Shown one piece after another: positions 22,601 through 30,194 of a stretch of DNA of 46,597 bases. Both the position numbers and the translations under genes were made by a program. Numbering within the stretch: position 1 is the stretch's first letter; the number at the start of each line of letters is the position of its first letter. Origin of the DNA: Lingula anatina (lineage: Eukaryota; Brachiopoda; Lingulata; Lingulida; Lingulidae); the NCBI RefSeq assembly GCF_001039355.2, contig NW_019775522.1, positions 1 to 46,597 of the forward strand, written 5' to 3'. A model generated the notes under the pieces. The model was not told where the DNA came from and ran no database searches. It saw only the letters and a list, made by a program, of their open reading frames with translations.

Positions 22601-25600
22601 GATGCCAGTACCTGGGTTTTGGAGGCTTCCAACATTAAAGCTAAGGACAGAGTGGTAAGAATGTTTCACTTAATGATTTAGATTGTTAAATTATTTCAAG
22701 GAGTGTGTTTACCGAGTTAGCAATTCTATTTTTAATGAATTGTTTTGGAGTCATCCAACATTAATTAAATTTAAAGGTTACCCACACGGTTGTAAGTCTT
22801 AGTGTGTTTCACATAAAAATCAGTGTTTCTCTGATTTTTTTACTTTTTACTTTTAATTACTGTTTATTACAGTTTAGTCTAGCTCTGATTTATATAACAT
22901 ATATCTTAATCATTTTTATAAACTTTGTATTTTATGTTGTACAGTCTGTTGAACATTTAATGGATTTTAGACTCGAAACATATTATTATATTATTATATT
23001 AAAAGTGATATTTTAAATTTATTTTAATGAGTAAAAATGATATGACCTTTTATAGCAGTCACATCCAGGTGTTGGCTTGGTTTCAGCCAATGAATGACAA
23101 CTAAGAGTGTCTACTTTAACTTTGGTTTGTAACAATGATTGACAGAGTGATCCAATATTTCCCAGGTGTGTCTGCTGGCAGTTGGGGAGAGTCAGGTGTG
23201 GGCGGGGTCATTTGACAGCGTCATCTACGTGATTGACAGGCACAGCAAGCGTGCCAACTCCCAGCTGGTGGCCCACAGAGACCAGGTGTGTGATCTCACC
23301 ATATCTGACGACGGCAGGTGAGAGATTGCAGACTTTATTCTGTATTTAATTTAGCTGTTACTTTCAGCAACCCTGTATTTTAAGTTCCAAATGGCTTCCC
23401 CTCCCCTTCCACTTGACTCCTCCCATACAAAGTTCCTCCCTCTATAGTAAACATTGGTCTGTTTTGCTTTGATTATGGGTTCCTTTGAGAAAGGTGTTAT
23501 TCAATGATGAGCACTTTGATAGGATAACAGGTTTCACTATTAATAATGTGGTAATTTCTGGTAAACACACTAACTTTCATCCTGTCCTTGGCCTACTGTT
23601 GGATATTAGATAATTTCCCCCAAATAACTGCCAGTGGATGTTTTAAGCTAAATAAAGTACTTTACTTAATCACTAACGGATTTATGAAAAAGCAGTTAAG
23701 TATCTTTAAATTTCATTTTTCTAAGTTGAATGAGTATAATTCTAACATTTTGCTTACATGTTGGAGTGAGGCAATTTAGTTTTCAATAATTTATTGTTTT
23801 TTATAGTATGCTAGGCCTAGGTTGGACCTTCAGTTCCTTCATTATGTGTATTTCACTTCCAGCACGGTGTATTCTGCCAGCCTAAATGGCCAAATAGTGG
23901 TTTGGGATACCTCAACACTCAAAGAGCTGAAACAACTGAGAGTGGATGGAGGAATTAAGGCCATAATGTTTTTCCGTGATGAGTTGTGGTGTTTGAAAAG
24001 TAAGTGGTCTGAGTTTCATTTTATTGTATTCATTTTTCTTTGTGCAAGAACTCTCTCTCTCTCTTTTATGTGGGTTTTTGATCAAGGTTCTCTTACTCAT
24101 TTCTCTCTTTCTTTTGTGGTCCACTCAGTCCAGTTCATATTTTATTTTTCTTCCCATTGAAATATGGTTCCGCTCAGTTCATATTGATTGTTGATTATTT
24201 TCTTTAACTCCAGCTGACAGCTCTCTCTCTGGGGAAGGATATTTTCTCTTTAGTGTCTGTATATTTGCAAGCTTTGCTGTCTTATTTTTCTCTAACTCCA
24301 GGTCCCAACGATCTCCAACTTCTCCCCCCCCCTTTGCATTGCCCAGTTCTTTATAGTCTTCTCCTTATTTATCTCTCTCTCTTGATTGTCTGCAGCAAAG
24401 CAGGTTCAGAGTCTCCATCTTGATCTTCAGCTCTTTGTTTGATCTCTCCAGAAGTTTCTGTTCCACCATTTTCCTTCTTCTTACACCAGTGATCGAACAT
24501 TTTCTTTCGAACTCTGCCTCATTTGCCATTTAACCTAGCTTCAAAGACACCCCATTTATTTATTTATTTATCTATTTATTTTTGTCATTGTTTCAGATTC
24601 AGGAGAGTCCATAGCTGTGATATCAGTGGATGATGGTAAAATGAAGAGAGAACTCACATACCAAGACCAGCAACATAACAGACCGTACAGATTTTCCTGT
24701 TTTCTTATTGTCAAAGGAGATGAGAATAATGTAAGTGTTAAGACTCAGGCCCATAGCCAGGGGGGGGTTTGGGGGGTTCGAAAGAACCGCCCCTTTTGCT
24801 GGGAAAAGGTCCACTCTGGGTAAAATTTAATCTAAGTACATGAAGATTTTATGGGAAAAGGTCCACTTTTTCAGAAAAAGAACCCCCCTTTTGAAATTGC
24901 TGGCTACAGGCCTGAGACTTGTGTCAAAAAATAAGTACCTCCCTTGTAAGACTTACTTTTAGCACCTTGACAATAATTCTATTTGATCAATTCAAAGACA
25001 GCTTGTTACACTTAAAGTGCAAAATTGAAATATCCATATCATTATGCAAAGCTTAAAATATTGATTCTGTCTGTTTATAATCCATTTGACAAATGAAATG
25101 AATATTTCTTCCAATAATTATTACAATTCATGCAGTGGCAGTGTTATTACTATTGGTACATTACCTGTGATGCCTTAGTCATTGGCTTCTAGTAAAACTC
25201 ATTGTTTCATAAAACAACTCATGCAATGTGGCAAGTACACACAACTGAATTTAAACTCTATTTGTTTCAGCAGACATCCCACAATGCCACAGTGTGGGTC
25301 GGCCATGATGACGTGCCAATGATAACGGTGTGGGATGTAGATAACTTCAAAGAACGCGTCACGTGTCTGGAGGTGGACAAATCCAGGGGTTTTACCAAGC
25401 TCACACAAGTTGGAGACAATGTAAGATCTCTAGTATAATTAAAACATTATGATTAGAGGTAAATCTAAGCTTACGATGTAATGCAGAAACAGTCAAACAA
25501 ACAGCCATAGATGTCACCCTGCAACCATAGCTGAATTGCATTCAATTTGAGGCTGATACTGTATTTTTATTGAATAATTTGAATTATTAAATTAAATTTT

Positions 25601-26161
25601 AATTTTGTTAAAACATTACCTGTTTTACTTTTTTCTGATATCACACTTATGGATGATGGATGAGCCAAAACATTGATTTTAAGTCTCATTATTTATTTTG
25701 TGGGAAGAAAACTGCAACTGATGATATTTTTAATTGATTTATTTTACTCTAACTTTGCAGTCAAAATATTTAATTTAAACATTGATTAAGTCAGCAAACT
25801 TTCATTAATGTCTATGTGACACTTTTGGCATGGGTTGTTGGTTTACCCTTAACATCAATGTAAGTAATGAGCTCTTTATATATTCATCTCCTTAAAATTT
25901 AACTAAACATTTGTATACTGGTATTATTTTCAGATATGGGCAGGCTCAAAAATGATGAGAAACTGCAAAGAGGCGTACATGTATATATTCAATAGTCGCA
26001 GTTTTGAGAAGCAGGAACCTCTGAAAGCCCACAGTGACACCATACGATCCCTGTGTACTGCTGAGAGCCGATATGTCATATCAGGATCTGGGAGTAGAGA
26101 CGGAAAAGTTGCAATATGGCGGACATCTCCAATACGACACTTTTCACATTTTGAACTATAA
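4880..26161 (+). CDS. DENND3: DENND3-type Rab guanine nucleotide exchange factor (DENN + WD40), 26 coding exons
   Basis: The coding start ATG is at 4896, after an acceptor TTTCAG (AG at 4878-4879). Exons: 4896-4979, 5538-5731, 8546-8688, 9020-9153, 9709-9863, 9982-10090, 10798-10995, 11370-11510, 11986-12143, 12564-12674, 13296-13392, 13687-13823, 14109-14307, 14642-14787, 15105-15277, 15614-15721, 16132-16354, 17061-17203, 17499-17667, 18225-18436, 18777-18907, 19242-19393, 19936-20072, 20673-20806, 21345-21494 and 25934-26161. Every junction is GT/AG and keeps frame; the total is 3966 nt, 1321 aa. FCFPDG at about 137-142, the IEGIVAVNIDDGSV stretch and the C-terminal WD repeats identify the family (human DENND3 about 1200 aa). 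DENND3 activates RAB12 by GDP/GTP exchange and links to autophagy and endosomal traffic. Exons 20-25 could equally be taken from the second copy (22093-25420). Confidence 0.93.
4896..13823 (+). CDS. DENND3: DENN catalytic module of DENND3 (coding exons 1-12)
   Basis: Encodes roughly residues 1-554. Exon 1 gives MASRLHNSLIDLLVMVGL, the usual uDENN opening where a hydrophobic strand leads to a GLD motif. Exons 3-4 give the FCFPDG signature (the D codon is split by the intron) and the following HFLVLTD strand. Exons 7-9 are the cDENN core: LTQQRIVFMSS, then FVRPFVWNYTYVPLIPE, FIMGCH and VNIDDG. Exons 10-12 supply the helical dDENN part. In known DENN GEFs this module binds the Rab switch regions. 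All usual blocks are present and uninterrupted, so the exchange activity is probably intact. Confidence 0.88.
5120..5143. repeat. (TTA)n microsatellite in DENND3 intron 1
   Basis: About eight TTA/ATT units followed by AT-rich sequence. Confidence 0.8.
5732..8545 (+). other. Large DENND3 intron 2, no gene seen
   Basis: 2.8 kb of AT-rich intron between a GTATGT donor and a TTTATTACAG acceptor. It holds short low-complexity runs such as TTAATTAATTAATTAATTGATTAA near 6560 and a GACACA-rich patch at 8222-8335. I see no coding segment, RNA gene or clear mobile element. Confidence 0.6.
9388..9597. repeat. GC-rich repeat island in DENND3 intron 4, ending at an assembly N
   Basis: Starts with a near-perfect hairpin ACCACCAGCGTTAGCGCTGGCGGT, then a CCGCCGGCT-type 9 bp tandem repeat at about 9450-9485, then non-coding sequence up to the single N at 9597. 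The composition is very unlike the surrounding AT-rich intron, so it is probably a mobile-element fragment that also broke the assembly. Confidence 0.55.
10408..10447. repeat. (ACTC)n microsatellite in DENND3 intron 6
   Basis: About eight tandem ACTC units, then ATTCAG. Confidence 0.8.
11618..11668 (+). pseudogene. Decayed partial copy of DENND3 exon 8 in intron 8
   Basis: Encodes DCFIMGCHTMQKGLMEQ, against GCFIMGCHARHKGLVEQ at the 3' end of exon 8 about 160 bases upstream. The copy has no acceptor in front, and its donor has become CAGTATCC in place of CAGGTAGGG, so it should not be spliced in. It is a local partial duplication. Confidence 0.65.
12675..12975. repeat. Intronic tandem repeat TTGTGTTAGGTGTGACATT in DENND3 intron 10
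   Basis: At least eight imperfect units of about 20-35 bp built on GTGTTAGGTGTGACATT, starting right at the exon 10 donor. Related units occur after exons 3, 4, 16 and, in inverted form, exon 19. Confidence 0.75.
14109..17667 (+). CDS. DENND3: DENND3 linker region (coding exons 13-19)
   Basis: Encodes roughly residues 554-941, between the DENN module and the WD40 domain. Exon 13 has a Ser/Pro-rich stretch (KKRTPSYSNLFSSPRP) that could be phosphorylated. Exons 14-16 are helical (YLYLRGALQIACDE, LQEWYKRSEQLQRIEES). Exons 17-18 look like a PH-type beta fold (GRLILTQRRLCFICEG then IVRLRDI), which fits the PHenn domain described in mammalian DENND3. The exon 16 donor must be CAGA|GTAGGT (15721), because only that phase joins exon 17. 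Confidence 0.8.
15735..15850. repeat. Same GTGTTAGGTGTGA repeat family in DENND3 intron 16
   Basis: Four to five degenerate units (GTGCTAGGTGAGAATG, GTGTTAGGTGAGAATG, GTGTTAGATGTGAC and similar) directly after the donor. Confidence 0.65.
16363..16634. repeat. (TG)n microsatellite in DENND3 intron 17
   Basis: Two long TG tracts (about 16363-16540 and 16598-16634) with interspersed GTGCATG units, directly after the exon 17 donor. All open frames here are products of the repeat. Confidence 0.9.
17690..17795. repeat. Inverted copies of the GTGTTAGGTGTGA repeat in DENND3 intron 19
   Basis: Units such as CACATCTAACACAATG and CGCACCTAACACAATAC are the reverse complement of the repeat seen in introns 3, 4, 10 and 16. 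It ends where segmental duplication unit A begins. Confidence 0.6.
18225..21494 (+). CDS. DENND3: WD40 exons 20-25 of DENND3, copy A
   Basis: Encodes about residues 941-1246: a helical HHEQLEEAANKLCYF segment, then WD repeats visible as LWCAMGNGKVEVYDAS, VWAGSFDSVIYVID, VYSASLNGQIVVWD and ATVWVGHDDVPMITVWD. The first exon is entered in phase 2 after exon 19, and the last leaves in phase 0, exactly the phase of the terminal exon. Compared with copy B the first exon (212 nt) has nine base differences, all silent. Replacements elsewhere are few: T/M, H/Q, A/V and I/V. Confidence 0.85.
18640..18776 (+). repeat. Echo of the exon 21 acceptor and start
   Basis: CAATGGTGTTTCAATTTCTCCAG followed by a decayed exon-like sequence (reads HVRDEKEDSTLK) precedes the genuine CAATGGTGTTTCTATTTCTCCAG and exon 21 (RVGDEDEDSTPK). 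A further weaker unit lies at about 18580. Copy B has only one such echo (22427-22465), so the number of units differs between copies. Confidence 0.6.
20822..20988. mobile_element. MITE with CAGGCCC(A/G)TAGCCAG inverted ends
   Basis: The left end CAGGCCCATAGCCAG and right end CTGGCTACGGGCCTG are inverted repeats, and AGACT flanks both sides (20817-20821, 20989-20993), a probable 5 bp target duplication. The interior has a G-run, GGTTCGAAAGAACC and repeated GGAAAAGGTCCA. No coding capacity. Confidence 0.75.
22093..25420 (+). CDS. DENND3: WD40 exons 20-25 of DENND3, copy B (second haplotype or tandem duplicate)
   Basis: Exons 22093-22304, 22524-22654, 23166-23317, 23863-23999, 24597-24730 and 25271-25420 repeat copy A with identical lengths and splice sites. 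Read in series after copy A (which exits in phase 0), the first exon of copy B would be out of frame and stops within itself. Copy B therefore cannot extend the protein. It is either the other allele or an alternative set that would have to replace copy A. Copy B is next to the terminal exon at 25934 with no N between them, so it is the better-anchored 3' half. The join to exons 1-19 is better anchored for copy A. Confidence 0.8.
24746..24914. mobile_element. Same MITE insertion in copy B
   Basis: Same ends, same AGACT flanks (24741-24745, 24915-24919) and same intron position as 20822-20988. The insertion therefore predates the split of the two copies. Confidence 0.75.
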
Positions 26162-26894
26162 GAGATTTTATCAATTCAGTGTTGTGATATTTTATTTTAA
26201 TAAGCAAAATATGAAAAATTGCATACTATAAGAGGACAAAAAAAACCCCACAATCATAGACAATGGAAGTATATTAAAAAAATAAAAATAAAAAAGCAAA
26301 TGAGATGAATAAAGATAAAGAAAACATAGGTCGGGATGAAGGCAATTTACCACAGATACTGAGAAATTTTTCTCAAGTGCAATGAAGTTCTTTTTATGGA
26401 CAGAGAAATAAAGAACAAAAATTGTAGATATCAATGATGTTTATGTACATATTGATTTATGCCTTATGAAGGAAATTTGAGTAGTATACTCAGCTGATGA
26501 TAAGGTCTGTATCAGATCATTTTCAGAATATTTTGACATCTTCATAACCAGATAAGAGTCGAAAGTATTCAGCATAGCCAAATTAACTAAACAGTTGGAA
26601 ACACGTTTATGGGGGTGTGAGATGAGCTGCAAATCCCAAAAAAGTGCTTTATTTATGTACAGACCTGAAATGCTCAGTTGAATGCTCAGAGTGTGCTGGT
26701 CAAGTTATCCATGATGTGGGAATGGCAAATGCCTAGTTCGTAAATATGGAAACGGACAAAATCTAATATGGCTGCTTTTTTTTTTATGTACAGACACAGA
26801 TGTGTCTGTACATATAGCCATCATCTGCGTCTGTCGTCGCCGTCGTCGCCGTCGTTGCCGTCGTCGCCGTGCACTTTTACCGATAACACGATAC
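25841..26894 (+). repeat. Terminal-exon duplication, unit 1
   Basis: About 1.05 kb, from the GGTTGTTGGTTTACCCTT region through the terminal exon, its 3' UTR and a GTC-rich repeat. It ends at the N at 26895, immediately after TTTTACCGATAACACGATAC. Confidence 0.85.
26407..26412 (+). terminator. Poly(A) signal AATAAA of DENND3
   Basis: AATAAA about 250 bases after the TAA of the terminal exon, with further A-rich AATAAA matches at about 26281 and 26308. The same signals recur in the second copy near 27482. Confidence 0.35.
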
Positions 26895-26895
26895 N

Positions 26896-27968
26896 ATTGT
26901 TGGTTTATGTCATTACCCTTGTCATCAATGTAAGTAATGAGCTCTTAATATATTCATCTCCTTAAAATTTAACTAAACATCTGTATACTGGTATTTTTTT
27001 CTTTTCAGATATGGGCAGGCTCAAAAATGATGAGAAACTGCAAAGAGGCATACATGTATATATTCAATAGTCGCAGTTTTGAGAAGCAGGAACCTCTGAA
27101 AGCCCACAGTGACACCATACGATCCCTGTGTACTGCTGAGAGCCGATATGTCATATCAGGATCTGGGAGTAGAGACGGAAAAGTTGCAATATGGCGGACA
27201 TCTCCAATACGACACTTTTCACATTTTGAACTATAAGAGATTTTATCAATTCAGTGTTGTGATATTTTATTTTAATAAGCAAAATATGAAAAATTGCATA
27301 CTATAAGAGGACAAAAAAACCCCCACAATCATAGACAATGGAAGTATATTAAAAAAATAAAAATAAAAAAGCAAATGAGATGAATAAAGATAAAGAAAAC
27401 ATAGGTCGGGATGAAGGCAATTTACCACAGATACTGAGAAATTTTTCTCAAGTGCAATGAAGTTCTTTTTATGGACAGAGAAATAAAGAACAAAAATTGT
27501 AGATATCAATGATGTTTATGTACATATTGATTTATGCCATATGAAGGAAATTTGAGTAGTATACTCAGCTGATGATAAGGTCTGTATCAGATCATTTTCA
27601 GAATATTTTGACATCTTCATAACCAGATAAGAGTCGAAAGTATTCAGCATAGCCAAATTAACTAAACAGTTGGAAACACGTTTATGGGGGTGTGAGATGA
27701 GCTGCAAATCCCAAAAAAGTGCTTTATTTATGCACAGACCTGAAATGCTCAGTTGAATGCTCAGAGTGTGCTGGTCAAGTTATCCATGATGTGGGAATGG
27801 CAAATGCCTAGTTCGTAAATATGGAAACGGACAAAATCTAATATGGCTGCTTTTTTTTTTTTTTACAGACACAGATGTGTCTGTACATATAGCCATCATC
27901 TGCGTCTGTCGTCGCCGTCGTCGCCGTCGTTGCCGTCGTCGCCGTGCACTTTTACCGATAACACGATA
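26896..27968 (+). repeat. Terminal-exon duplication, unit 2
   Basis: Restarts after the N with the same intron sequence and repeats unit 1 to the same TTTTACCGATAACACGATAC, then continues into unique sequence. There are only a few differences from unit 1, for example in the lengths of T and C runs. Confidence 0.85.
27009..27236 (+). other. Second copy of the DENND3 terminal exon
   Basis: Repeats 25934-26161 with the same acceptor, the same 75 codons and TAA, and one silent base change (GCG to GCA). The 3' flank is also repeated. It lies after a single N at 26895. Because the first copy ends in a stop and polyadenylation signal, this one would not be used in the same transcript. Most likely an uncollapsed allele. 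Confidence 0.85.
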
Positions 27969-28140
27969 CAGAACTGATGAATATTCATAATACGCAGGTC
28001 AAGTTCGAAAATCAGCATGATCAGGTCACTTTTAGGGAATTTATGCTGTTTTTTCACTTTTTTCAGCATATATGCAGCACCGNTTTTTTTTTTTTATGAA
28101 TACATGATACACAGTTCTGACCTATATTAATTTCATGCAA
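27868..28140. repeat. Palindrome plus GTC-rich dispersed repeat
   Basis: ACAGACACAGATGTGTCTGT is a palindrome, followed by CATCATCTGCGTCTGTCGTC and several GTCGTCGCC units, then TTTTACCGATAACACG. It also occurs at 26790-26894 and, truncated, at 21645-21658. Both partial copies stop at an N. Another N (28083) lies downstream. Probably a dispersed mobile element that defeats assembly. Confidence 0.6.
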
Positions 28141-28673
28141 AGAAAAATAAAAAGAGGCATGGTAGCAACTTAATTGGTCAAAATACTGTAAGGGTGTCTA
28201 AAAAATACTTCAAGACAACACTATAAATCCTGTGATGTACAATATTCTGTGTATAAATTTACTAACATATATTCTTAATTAAGCAGTATGTATGAACAGA
28301 TACAACATGTATTGATCGTATCAGTTGATATTTACTCAAGGTCTTGCCAGTTAATCTTAAAAAAAACATTTTGACTTAACATAAAGGTGCAGCATATGTC
28401 GAACATTGTTCATGTAACAGTACCAGTATTTGCTCGTCTCATTATATACATATATGTAATTATTTTTTATGAACAGACACATGGTGCATTTACAATAAAA
28501 ATAATTTTAAGTGATGGCTAACATCACTTGCATCTGTCATCTGTTTTTATCCCAAAACTAAAAAAAAAAAAAAACTGCCATATTCAAACCTACCAAAATA
28601 AGGGAAAATGGACAATTTTCAAATGGATGCAAAATCAACCTATCACACTTAATTATCATTCCCAATAAATGTC
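28141..28673. other. Intergenic stretch, no gene seen
   Basis: AT-rich sequence between the GTC-rich repeat and MITE copy 2, without coding or RNA signal. Confidence 0.4.
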
Positions 28674-28893
28674 TTAAGACCCCATTACCAGAGATTAGAT
28701 CGATCCAACTAGATCGACCTAACTCCCTGGGGGTTCACCCTAAATAGTTGTCAGCCGAGCAGGCACGAAAGTTAATTACCCCCTTACAGCTTGTAGTAGG
28801 CGTGACGGGCATTTAAGCCGGATTATCTAACAGTAATCTAGTGAGACTCCGTGGGGATAGATCGATCTAAAAGCTCTGGGAATACAGCCTTAA
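28674..28893. mobile_element. MITE copy 2 (TTAA-type family)
   Basis: Bounded by TTAA on both sides. The left end (TTAAGACCCCATTACCAGAG) and right end (CTCTGGGAATACAGCCTTAA) are imperfect inverted repeats of about 35 bp that include TTAGATCGATC. Homologous throughout to 4608-4817. TTAA targets are typical of piggyBac-type non-autonomous elements; the assignment is inference. Confidence 0.7.
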
Positions 28894-29663
28894 CACACCT
28901 GTATCTCATTATGAAAGCTCAAAATTTAATCTTTATGGTATTTCAAAAAGTGGATTGACTTAGAATGATTCATGGGAGGTATGGTACATTGATTTTGATC
29001 ACATTTTGCATAAACGTGAAAATTGTGGATTATGGCGAATTTTGGTAGGTCTGGGTATGGCATTATTTACAGACTGGACATTCAATATGGAACAATTTTG
29101 TTATTTTTAGGTAAAATGTATTATGTATTTGTATAATGTGCATTTCATGTGAATTATAAGAATAGATGTGTAGTCAAGTTGTCAGTAACAATTAAATGAC
29201 TGCCTGCATAAACAACAGGGATAAACAACAAAACGGCTCATATAGTGTGATAATTATAGTAGTTCCTCAAAATTGAATCTTTCTGGTATCAAAAGGCACA
29301 CAGTTCCCTTCAATAGTGCCATATAAAAAGCACACAAAAAGCACCTGGAACTTGGGATTTTTTTTCTCTCACATATCCAAACAGGATTGATACAGGTAGA
29401 TGCTTGCTTTGTTAAACCCTTTACTTGTTCCCCCGAGTTTAGAGCAAACACAACTGCATCATCAAATAAATGACTGCATTTAATTTATTCTTAAGGCTAA
29501 AGTGAGGTCAGCTTAAGAAATAATCAGTCAACAATACCTGGTAGATCTAGAAAGAAGAAAATAATATTACGCACTGCATAAAGCTAGTACAATATATGTT
29601 GAACAATGACGATACAAAAATTAAAGAAAAATTTCAGAAGGGCTTGGTACAGTGTCAGCCATT
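28894..29663. other. Intergenic stretch, no gene seen
   Basis: AT-rich. One minus-strand open frame (29451-29254) has no family resemblance and no context. Confidence 0.4.
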
Positions 29664-29847
29664 AAACTGGGGAAATTTCTTACACAGGCATATACATACA
29701 TAGCTCTATTTTTATAAAAAGAGCTTGGCGTAAGCACAATACAGCTGCATGGCGACAGACAACAGAAACTGGGGAAGTTTCTTACACAGACATATACATA
29801 CATAGCTCTGTTTCTAGAAAAAGAGCTTAGCGTAAGCACAATACAGC
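29664..29847. repeat. Two-copy tandem repeat, period 102 bp
   Basis: AAACTGGGGAA(A/G)TTTCTT to GTAAGCACAATACAGC occurs at 29664-29745 and again at 29766-29847, about 90% identical. Not recognised. The open frame across it is a product of the repeat. Confidence 0.75.
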
Positions 29848-30194
29848 CGAATATGAGGCTAGACAACAGAATCAGGTTGGGATCAGGTAATGAACAGATG
29901 CCATATTCTCTCTACGTCCAAGCAGTTCTAAATGGATAAAGAAGAAACACGGTGCATATTTCAGGGCTTACATTTAAAAACATTTGGCAGAAAAACTGAC
30001 ATGACACTAGTCTAGTTGAAGGGTGCGGTCAGTAAGTGTTAAATGTTACCATATTAAACTCCGTAGATCAGTGCTGCTGCCACAGGAAGTAAATGACAAT
30101 CCATAACTCTTATTTTTACTCTGTGACTCCATATGAAAGGTACAGAAACCAACTTTGCACCTAAAGTGTATACACCAGCAAAGAGACAATCACT

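Larger units (their letters stand above)
21660..25570 (+). repeat. Segmental duplication unit B (exons 20-25)
   Basis: Direct repeat of 17796-21650. Both units share the same MITE insertion with the same AGACT flanks in the intron after exon 24, so they derive from one ancestor. After about 25570 the sequence continues into unduplicated intron and the terminal exon. Confidence 0.9.

Noticed and set aside
22093-27236. A second, separate WD40 gene
   Set aside because: No start, no 5' exons and no promoter. Exons are one-to-one copies of DENND3 exons 20-26.
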